DNA from: Pseudoalteromonas sp. MMG007 | GTDB lineage: Bacteria > Pseudomonadota > Gammaproteobacteria > Enterobacterales > Alteromonadaceae | Length of the DNA stretch: 64,000 nucleotides | Reading direction: 5' to 3' | Assembly (NCBI RefSeq): GCF_018100985.1 | Contig: NZ_JAGJEI010000003.1 | Location: 62,001 to 126,000, forward strand | Shown here: one piece after another, positions 58,215-64,000 of the stretch | Layout of the letters: each line of letters starts with the position of its first letter | How positions within the stretch are numbered: the stretch's first letter is position 1 | Translations under genes and position numbers: made by a program | The notes under the pieces: generated by a model | The model's database searches: none | Seen by the model: the letters and a program-made list of their open reading frames with translations, nothing else | What the model was told of the DNA's origin: nothing

Positions 58215-59285
58215 TTGAAACTTTGGTTACGTAGAATTCACTTAGGCCTTGCCCTTATTAGTGGGCTATTTTTGCTAATAGTGAGCTTAACCGGTGCTGT
58301 AATGATCTATGCAAAAGACATACAACACTTAATAGAGCCAACAAAATGGCAAGTAAAACCACAAAAAAACTTAATGCCCTACGATGCACTTATACAGAAT
58401 GTAGAGGCACAGACTAAGCAAAAAATTACCTTTTTCATGCCCGAACTAGCATCAGATACTGCGTGGCAGTTTAGGTTGGCTAATAAACATTATGCAAGTG
58501 TAAACCCTTACTCAGGAGATGTAATAAACGTTTATGAATCCACCGATACTATTTATGGGTTTGCTCAAGGTGTACATCGCTGGCTGCTATTTGAAAATAG
58601 CAAAGGAGAAAAAACCTTTCGTAACTGGATGTCAGTGTGTGCATTACTACTTTTAATAAATGTGTTACTTGGGTTTTACTTATGGGTAAAGCCAAAAAAC
58701 AGGATTAAACGGCTCGCTATAAAACCTAAGGCTAAGTTTAGAGTGCTTATGTATCAATTACATACTGTGCTTGGTGTATACTTTTTTATACCACTTATGC
58801 TTATTGCATTTACCGGAATGGCATTTAATTGGAAAACGCAGACTCAATCGGTATTAGAATTTGTAACCATGAACAAAGTAGAGCAAAGGCCTAAAGCACC
58901 TAAAATAACTGCATCTGCACACACGACTCTAAATTATAACCAAGCAATAAAAAATGCAGTGGATGTATTTCCTGATGGCGAAGTATATAGGATTTACCTG
59001 CCTAAAAAGGACGACGAAACACTAGCACTGAGAATGAAAAACCCTGGCGAAAGCCACGCTTATAGCTGGGTGTGGACAAATCCATTCACAGGTAAAGTAT
59101 TAAATTCCTTTGATGCCAGCAAAACCAATTTCACAACTCAAGCATGGAACTTTAAGTATAAATTTCATATTGGTGCTTTTGCAGGCCCAATTGTGCAATT
59201 TTTATGGCTGTTAATAGCATTGGCACTAGCGTTTTTTATTATAAGTGGTTTTTATTTTTGGGCTAAAAGGCATAAGTGGCTTTAA
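58215..59285 (+). CDS. PepSY-associated transmembrane protein
   Basis: A 356-aa membrane protein with the PepSY-TM layout: N-terminal helix ('LGLALISGLFLLIVSLTGAVM'), a periplasmic PepSY part with 'GFAQGVHRWLLFEN', two middle helices ('LHTVLGVYFFIPLMLIAFTG'), a second periplasmic part and a C-terminal helix. Relatives sit beside siderophore receptors and some act as ferric-siderophore reductases. Start is TTG at 58215, the only in-frame option giving the conserved N-terminus. It precedes the ferritin genes by 150 bases. Confidence 0.85.
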   Translation: MKLWLRRIHLGLALISGLFLLIVSLTGAVMIYAKDIQHLIEPTKWQVKPQKNLMPYDALIQNVEAQTKQKITFFMPELASDTAWQFRLANKHYASVNPYSGDVINVYESTDTIYGFAQGVHRWLLFENSKGEKTFRNWMSVCALLLLINVLLGFYLWVKPKNRIKRLAIKPKAKFRVLMYQLHTVLGVYFFIPLMLIAFTGMAFNWKTQTQSVLEFVTMNKVEQRPKAPKITASAHTTLNYNQAIKNAVDVFPDGEVYRIYLPKKDDETLALRMKNPGESHAYSWVWTNPFTGKVLNSFDASKTNFTTQAWNFKYKFHIGAFAGPIVQFLWLLIALALAFFIISGFYFWAKRHKWL

Positions 59286-59437
59286 ATACAAATAAAAACT
59301 GTTCATAAACCAAGCAGTAACGCAAATTTAAATAAGAATCAAAACCAATAGTAAACCAATGATTTTTAAAGAAAAACTTGCAATACAGACCATTTGTACT
59401 ACACTGCTGATAATTGTAATAGTTAAGGCGATTTATC

Positions 59438-59908
59438 ATGAAAGGTAATCAAAAAGTAATCGATGCATTTAACACATTGTTAGCTAACGAATTAGCAGCT
59501 ATCGATCAGTATTTTATACACTCAAGAATGTATGATGACTGGGGCTTAAACAAGTTATACGAGCGCCTTAACCACGAGATGGAAGAAGAAAAAGATCACG
59601 CAGATTGGCTTATCAAACGCATTCTATTTTTAGAAGGCGTACCTAATATGACCAAACGCCGTGATTTATTAATTGGTACTGATGTAAAAAGCATGATGCA
59701 AAACGATTTAACACTTGAGCTTGAAGTAGTTGCATGTGTTAAAGATGTAATAGCAATATGCGAAGAGCAACAAGATTACCAATCACGCAGTATTTTAGAA
59801 AAGCTATTATTTGATACTGAAGAAGATCACGTATATTGGTTAGAGCAGCAAATTGGCTTAATTGATAAAATTGGCGCGCCAAATTATCACCAAGCACAAC
59901 TAGGCTAG
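59438..59908 (+). CDS. bfr: Bacterioferritin, ferroxidase-type subunit
   Basis: A 156-aa four-helix iron-storage protein. Ferroxidase ligands are kept: E18, E51, H54, E94, and E128/H131 (E127/H130 in E. coli, one residue shifted). The heme ligand at position 52 (Met in E. coli) is Lys here, so this subunit should oxidise Fe(II) but not bind heme. It is followed after 12 bases by a second bfr gene with the reverse pattern, suggesting a mixed 24-mer. Confidence 0.93.
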   Translation: MKGNQKVIDAFNTLLANELAAIDQYFIHSRMYDDWGLNKLYERLNHEMEEEKDHADWLIKRILFLEGVPNMTKRRDLLIGTDVKSMMQNDLTLELEVVACVKDVIAICEEQQDYQSRSILEKLLFDTEEDHVYWLEQQIGLIDKIGAPNYHQAQLG

Positions 59909-59920
59909 CAGGAGCATATT

Positions 59921-60385
59921 ATGAAAGGCGATAAAGACGTTATTGCAGCATTAAATAAAGTGCTCGCTAATGAGCTTGTAGGTATTAACCAATATTTTTT
60001 ACATGCCCGTATGTTTAAAGATTTTGGCTTTACCCAGCTAGATAAAGCAGACTACAAAGTATCTATTCAAAAAATGAAGAACGCCGATCGTTTAATCGAA
60101 CGCATTTTGTTTTTAGAAGGCTTACCTAACCTTCAAGACTTAGGCCGATTACGTATTGGTGAAAACAGCGAAGAAATGATTGCAGCCAATATGAGTTTCG
60201 AGCTTGATACAATAGACGAGCTAAGAAGCGCTGTTGAATTAGCTGAAAGTAAACAAGACTATATTAGCCGCGAAGCGCTCGATCACATTTTAAATGAGCA
60301 AGAAGAGCAAATTGACTGGCTTGAAACACAGCAATTGCTTATAAAAAATACCGGGCTTGAAAATTACTTACAGTCTCAACTGTAA
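59921..60385 (+). CDS. bfr: Bacterioferritin, heme-binding-type subunit
   Basis: A 154-aa bacterioferritin with heme ligand M52 intact ('IQKMKNADRLIERILFLEGLP') but ferroxidase ligands lost: E51 is Lys, H54 is Asn, and the E127/H130 pair reads 'EEQ' with Gln in place of His. E18 remains. It should bind bridging heme and take electrons for iron release, while its partner oxidises iron. Similar alpha/beta pairs are known in Pseudomonas and Neisseria relatives. Operon with the preceding gene; AGGAG site. Confidence 0.93.
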   Translation: MKGDKDVIAALNKVLANELVGINQYFLHARMFKDFGFTQLDKADYKVSIQKMKNADRLIERILFLEGLPNLQDLGRLRIGENSEEMIAANMSFELDTIDELRSAVELAESKQDYISREALDHILNEQEEQIDWLETQQLLIKNTGLENYLQSQL

Positions 60386-60401
60386 GCAATAATCGAGACA
60401 C

Positions 60402-60433
60402 AAAAAAAGCAGCTTAATAAAGCTGCTTTTTTT
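60402..60433. terminator. Bidirectional terminator between bfr pair and bfd
   Basis: AAAAAAAGCAGCTT / AAGCTGCTTTTTTT with an AATA loop, near-symmetric so it serves both convergent transcripts. Confidence 0.92.
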
Positions 60434-60452
60434 ATGAATTTATAAAATGTAA

Positions 60453-60647
60453 CTACGCTACTTGATCGGTAATATCTGCAATTTCGATAAGTTTACGATT
60501 AAGGATCTTTTTAGTACAACCACAACACTTACCGCATTGGCTGCCCACTTTAAGCTCTTTAGTTAATTCACGCATGGTCGTTGCACCATCGTCAATTGTT
60601 TGCTCAATTTTTTTATCAGTCACACCGTGACAAAGACAAATATACAT
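60453..60647 (-). CDS. bfd: Bacterioferritin-associated ferredoxin
   Basis: A 64-aa [2Fe-2S] protein with Cys ligands C4, C6, C38 and C41 in the Bfd arrangement (CxC ... CxxC). In Pseudomonas, Bfd docks on bacterioferritin heme and delivers electrons to release stored iron. Here it converges on the bfr pair, consistent with acting on the heme subunit. A Fur-like box lies upstream, and low-iron induction is expected. Confidence 0.95.
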   Translation of the reverse strand: MYICLCHGVTDKKIEQTIDDGATTMRELTKELKVGSQCGKCCGCTKKILNRKLIEIADITDQVA

Positions 60648-60695
60648 TAATACAAACCGTGTAAATTACATTCAATAAATGCATACTAATCTAAA

Positions 60696-60710
60696 CGACA
60701 ATTGTTATCA
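60696..60710 (-). promoter_or_regulatory. Candidate Fur box upstream of bfd
   Basis: Reading the minus strand, TGATAACAATTGTCG matches the 7-1-7 Fur pattern TGATAATNATTATCA at 11 of 14 informative positions, about 50 bases before the bfd start. Confidence 0.55.
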
Positions 60711-60800
60711 ATAGCTTCCTCACTAAAATTTAAATTTATTCACTAAAAATGCTCGCTCTTTTCTTTACTATATTTACCCAAAAATAAAGTTATGGAATAA

Positions 60801-60975
60801 TGCCCGTCTCTTAGGGGAGTAGCCCGCTCAGTAATGAGTAAACTTATCAACATAATTGCACCTAATGTGCATGGTAAGTTTGTAATGTTGTAGCAAGCAT
60901 TATCGGCGAGACCTAGGTAGGCACTATCCTCATGGCGGGAGATACGTGTTTACCTTGGTTTAACACTCCCGCCTA
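60801..60975 (+). ncRNA. yybP-ykoY manganese riboswitch
   Basis: Conserved L1 and L3 loops are visible: TTAGGGGAGTAGCC (about 60811-60824) and GCGAGACCTAGGTAGGCAC (about 60906-60924), the metal-binding halves of this riboswitch, closed by GTCTC/GAGAC. A variable stem lies between. A downstream hairpin GGCGGGAG (60934-60941) / CTCCCGCC (60966-60973) is the likely expression platform. It precedes a UPF0016 Mn exporter, the classic target. Confidence 0.9.
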
Positions 60976-60987
60976 TAAGTATTTTTA

Positions 60988-61545
60988 ATGGAAGTTTTTT
61001 TTACCTCAACCGTCACAGTTACGTTAGCCGAAATAGGCGATAAAACTCAGCTATTGTCACTATTACTTGCCGTACGCTTTCGCAATAAGGCTGCTTTGGC
61101 TTTTGGTATTTTAGCAGCCACACTTATTAACCATGGTCTATCTGCTTGGCTTGGGAGTTGGATAAGTGAAAGTATAACTCACTCCTATTTACCAATAATC
61201 GTTAACTTAAGCATTATTGCTGTTGGCTTGTGGTTGCTAATTCCTGATCAGAATGAAGATGTTAGCCATCGATATGATAAATATGGTGCCTTTTTAGTAT
61301 CTTTTGTATTATTTTTTATCGCTGAAATAGGTGATAAGACACAAGTTGCCACTGTATTACTTGGCGCACAATATCAAAACATATTTTGGGTAACTATTGG
61401 TACAACATTAGGAATGCTAATCGCTAATATTCCTGTAATCTACGCAGGTAATGCACTATTAAAGAGAATATCGCTTAATACGGTAAGATTTATAGCTGCC
61501 AGTGTATTTGTGTTACTAGGAGTATACGGACTAATGACTTATTAA
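60988..61545 (+). CDS. mneA: UPF0016/GDT1-family Mn2+ exporter
   Basis: A 185-aa membrane protein of six helices in two repeats, each with the family metal motif E-x-G-D-K-T: 'LAEIGDKTQLLSLLL' and 'IAEIGDKTQVATVLL'. Family members (MneA in Vibrio, human TMEM165) move Mn2+ out of the cytosol. The Mn riboswitch directly upstream supports this function. The spacer between hairpin and ATG holds only a weak ribosome site, so control may be partly translational. Confidence 0.93.
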   Translation: MEVFFTSTVTVTLAEIGDKTQLLSLLLAVRFRNKAALAFGILAATLINHGLSAWLGSWISESITHSYLPIIVNLSIIAVGLWLLIPDQNEDVSHRYDKYGAFLVSFVLFFIAEIGDKTQVATVLLGAQYQNIFWVTIGTTLGMLIANIPVIYAGNALLKRISLNTVRFIAASVFVLLGVYGLMTY

Positions 61546-61587
61546 CTTAATAATTTATGAGTAATAGAGCAACTCGTCATTGCTCTA

Positions 61588-62124
61588 TTACGTTTGAGTT
61601 GTACAATAACAACCCTTAGTATTATTAAGTAATAGCTGGTTATTGAACCCAGCCATTAAATTGGTAATTACCGTTTCAACAAAGCCACTGCCCTGAGCGC
61701 AACCTAGTCCTTCAGATAGAGGCCCTGCATATACAAACTCGCCTTCTTTATTTAAAACGACCGCTGCAGGTGTTGAAGGTATTACTGTTTTTAAAGAAGG
61801 CGATTGCTCAAGGAGTATTAACGATACACCCTTTTGTTTAGAGAATTCTGTTAATTGCTTTAAATGCGGTTTTGCTTGAATAGTACAGCCACAATTAGGG
61901 TCTGTAACAATAACTAAAGAAGCAGACTTGGACTCTTCATATTTAACTTGTTGTTTAAAATTATTAAACCAGTTGGGCTCATTTAATAACTTGTTTCTGT
62001 CAAAGTCACTTAGCTGAGCCACTTGAAAATAAACCAACCCAACAACTACGCTAATAAACCATACTGCAATTACTAAGTAGGTTGTTAAATTAGATCTATT
62101 TAAATTTAGCAATACTTTGCTCAA
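61588..62124 (-). CDS. DUF6436 membrane-anchored thioredoxin-like protein
   Basis: A 178-aa protein with one N-terminal transmembrane helix (about 14-34) and a periplasmic thioredoxin-like domain. '[16 protein letters not shown]' places a CxC pair where thioredoxins carry CxxC; further Cys occur in 'GLGCAQGS' and 'KGCYC' at the end. It matches the DUF6436 group. Possible role in disulfide or copper handling is inference. It overlaps the 3' end of the chemotaxis receptor gene by 29 bases. Confidence 0.75.
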   Translation of the reverse strand: MSKVLLNLNRSNLTTYLVIAVWFISVVVGLVYFQVAQLSDFDRNKLLNEPNWFNNFKQQVKYEESKSASLVIVTDPNCGCTIQAKPHLKQLTEFSKQKGVSLILLEQSPSLKTVIPSTPAAVVLNKEGEFVYAGPLSEGLGCAQGSGFVETVITNLMAGFNNQLLLNNTKGCYCTTQT

Positions 62125-63562
62125 GCAAGTCTATGCTAACATCAATCAATTGAACTTTTGCGGTAAGCTGCTCTACAATTTGAGTGTCTTGATATTGATT
62201 CTGGCGCATATTATCGGTACTACTAGCTATTAACTCTGTATTGCCTGCTTGTTCAGCAACCACTTGTGCGACTGAATCTGAGCTTGTAGACACCGCTTCT
62301 ATTTGTTCGCTCATCGCTGAAATATTCTCTTTCATTGCGGCGCTGATATCTGTTAGGTCCACAACAAAGCTTACACATTGGCTCATTGACTGAGTTGATG
62401 TTTTACTATTACTGACTAAATCTTTTAATGTTAGGCTTATTTTGTCTGTTGTGGCTTTACTATGATTTGCAAGTGATCTTACTTCATCTGCAACAACAGC
62501 AAAACCTCGGCCATGTTCTCCGGCTCGAGCAGCTTCAATTGCGGCATTTAAAGCAAGTAAATTTGTTTGCTCTGCAATACCTGAGATTTCATTTAATAAA
62601 CTGGAAATAACATCTCCAGCCGCTACTAAATGGTTTATCTGCTCTTCAGTATGATTAAGCAGTGTTAGTAACTCTTGGCTTTTAGCATCCGTTTGTAGCA
62701 CTTCTTTTAATGCATTACTTGCAGCTTGTGTAATATTATCAACCTGACTTTTTAATACCTCGCTTTCTTCTTCTACCATCTTAAAGCCATGAGCAACCTG
62801 CGCACCCGAATTTGCTATATCGTCAGTTTGTTGTGTACGTTGTGTGGCACCATCAGCTAGCTGATCATGGACTTGAATAAGCTCTTGGGAGTTATTTTGT
62901 AACGATAATGACTGAGTTTGAACTTGCTTAATAACATCAGCAATATAGTCTAATAATGTATTAAACCCAGCGACTGCTTTGCTGCTTGTATCATCAGCTC
63001 GCAATGATAATTTAATATTTTCAGGATCTTTCATTATTTGCTCTGTTGCATAACTGAGTGATAAGCCAGCTTGGCGCTCTCGCTGTAACGTTATCGCAAT
63101 GTAACCTGCAACTAATACCTCAACAATAGCGTATCCCGCATGCATTAACACGGTGGTAAACGCAAGTCTGTCAGGGTCAAAAACATAAAAGCCAGTATTT
63201 TGAGTCTGTAAATAGTAAAAAGAGAGGTGATGAATAGCAACAAACACAATAGCAGTTATAAACACCTGCCAATTAACAAACATTATCAGCATTGCCATTA
63301 AAATAAATATCTCAAAATGAACTTCTATCAATCCGTATGCTTGTTGTATGTGTAAAAAAGAAAACATCATTATCGCACCCGCTACAACATGTGCAGTTAT
63401 AGCGCTGTTAGGCTGGGTTTTTAAAAGCCAAATAGGTAATAGACTCAATGGTATCCCAATAACAAAGGCTTGAGTTAGCGTGTCGAAGTATAAACCAATC
63501 CCTATCGACTCAATGAGTAGAAGAGAAAATATAAGAGTAAATAAACGTGCGACACTAGACAT
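62096..63562 (-). CDS. Methyl-accepting chemotaxis protein with multi-helix membrane sensor
   Basis: A 488-aa receptor. The N-terminal part (about 1-185) has five to six transmembrane helices with short loops and no large periplasmic domain; then a cytoplasmic coiled-coil signalling domain with the conserved tip '[19 protein letters not shown]' and '[15 protein letters not shown]', where it contacts CheW/CheA. No C-terminal CheR-tether pentapeptide. The sensed cue is unknown; an intramembrane or energy-state signal would fit. Confidence 0.92.
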   Translation of the reverse strand: MSSVARLFTLIFSLLLIESIGIGLYFDTLTQAFVIGIPLSLLPIWLLKTQPNSAITAHVVAGAIMMFSFLHIQQAYGLIEVHFEIFILMAMLIMFVNWQVFITAIVFVAIHHLSFYYLQTQNTGFYVFDPDRLAFTTVLMHAGYAIVEVLVAGYIAITLQRERQAGLSLSYATEQIMKDPENIKLSLRADDTSSKAVAGFNTLLDYIADVIKQVQTQSLSLQNNSQELIQVHDQLADGATQRTQQTDDIANSGAQVAHGFKMVEEESEVLKSQVDNITQAASNALKEVLQTDAKSQELLTLLNHTEEQINHLVAAGDVISSLLNEISGIAEQTNLLALNAAIEAARAGEHGRGFAVVADEVRSLANHSKATTDKISLTLKDLVSNSKTSTQSMSQCVSFVVDLTDISAAMKENISAMSEQIEAVSTSSDSVAQVVAEQAGNTELIASSTDNMRQNQYQDTQIVEQLTAKVQLIDVSIDLLEQSIAKFK

Positions 63563-63672
63563 AAATACCTTTAATACATTTTAAGTTTTTAAAAATAACC
63601 AAGTTAATACGTTACATATATCAAGATAGATCAAAATGATACATAGAATATAATACCAATATTTTTAGTTTA

Positions 63673-64000
63673 TTACTTTATTATAGATAGTATTTTTTTA
63701 AACGTAGGTGTCGCTGCTTTTTTTGTCCACTTAAAAATAATAATTTCAGCGCACGATATTGTACCACCCGCTTGTTTGAGTTGCGCCAATGCTATTTTTT
63801 TATGTGCAGGATTTCGAGACCCAACGGCATCACTTGCCACTATTACTTCAAAGCCATTTTGCATCAACTCTAAGCACGTTTGTAATACGCAAACATGGGC
63901 CTCTGTTCCTGCTACTATAATCTGTTTTTTACCGCTGATCTTTAAAGCTTCAAGAAAGCCTGGCTCTGCACAAGCACTAAAGTATGTTTTATGAAAAGAT
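63673..64000 (-). CDS. Isochorismatase-family hydrolase, C-terminal part (5' cut by window edge)
   Basis: The frame is open to the window end. It contains 'KQIIVAGTEAHVCVLQTCLEL' (split here), the isochorismatase-like motif with nucleophilic Cys in 'AHVCV', then 'GFEVIVASDAVGSRNPAHKKIAL', typical of the YcaC-like branch. Catalytic Asp and Lys would lie upstream of the window. Substrate unknown. Confidence 0.88.
   Translation of the reverse strand, partial: SFHKTYFSACAEPGFLEALKISGKKQIIVAGTEAHVCVLQTCLELMQNGFEVIVASDAVGSRNPAHKKIALAQLKQAGGTISCAEIIIFKWTKKAATPTFKKILSIIK

Noticed and set aside
59400-59437. Fur box before the bfr pair
   Set aside because: Only the left half (TGATAAT) fits; the right half matches at 3 of 7 positions.
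1-64000. CRISPR arrays, tRNA or rRNA genes, prophage or integron
   Set aside because: No regular direct repeats with spacers, no cloverleaf with CCA end and no integrase or att-like repeats were found on reading both strands.

Overview
The window reads as chromosomal DNA from an AT-rich marine gammaproteobacterium, most like Pseudoalteromonas or a close Alteromonadales relative. This is inferred from the gene families (Oar-like and other large TonB-dependent receptors, TIGR02647, VF530 and DUF1496 proteins, E. coli-type cytidine deaminase, RlmF) and base composition; no database search was run. Coding density is high. I found no rRNA, tRNA, CRISPR array, integrase or prophage.

Layout. 1-1.7 kb: 3' end of an Oar-like TonB-dependent receptor. 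1.8-4.3 kb: MarR regulator divergent from hmgA-maiA (tyrosine/homogentisate catabolism). 4.3-7.0 kb: three small conserved proteins and a membrane protein fusing a dual-specificity phosphatase to a diacylglycerol-kinase-type lipid kinase. 7.3-13.0 kb: an ECF sigma/anti-sigma pair followed by DUF4331 protein, lipoprotein, TPR protein and HupE/UreJ-like membrane protein. Two promoter-like copies of one bipartite motif (TGCATCCAATT, then CGTTA at identical spacing) precede the sigma gene and the DUF4331 gene, so this looks like a self-contained ECF regulon. 13.0-19.5 kb: TetR regulator and a tripartite RND efflux operon with a candidate operator palindrome. 19.8-28.2 kb: CNNM/CBS protein, a periplasmic binding protein, an arginase-family hydrolase, udp, cdd and ppc.

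28.3-32.1 kb: DCC protein, SDR, flavin reductase, M24 peptidase and FrnE-like DsbA protein on the plus strand. 32.1-34.5 kb is the most disturbed part: a probable frameshifted gene, a stand-alone TonB C-terminal domain, a parvulin, and a DCC gene split by a 265-bp MITE-like element with TA target duplication (removing the element plus one TA restores the frame exactly). 34.5-46 kb: RegB/RegA-type two-component pair, KAS III, M17 aminopeptidase, a bacterial LETM1-like protein, and a TonB-dependent receptor followed by a TPR-sulfotransferase. 46-57 kb: rlmF, ltaE, tdk, an Ada-AlkA fusion overlapping ogt, a GNAT enzyme and a 1587-aa hybrid sensor kinase. 57-64 kb: metal handling (CDF transporter, PepSY membrane protein, two complementary bacterioferritin subunits, bfd with a candidate Fur box, and a yybP-ykoY Mn riboswitch ahead of a UPF0016 Mn exporter), then a DUF6436 protein, a chemotaxis receptor and the 3' part of an isochorismatase-family gene.

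Strongest leads: the ECF/DUF4331/HupE regulon with its duplicated promoter, the exactly reversible MITE insertion, the phosphatase-lipid kinase fusion, the paired bacterioferritins with reciprocal loss of heme and ferroxidase ligands, and the receptor/sulfotransferase pair.
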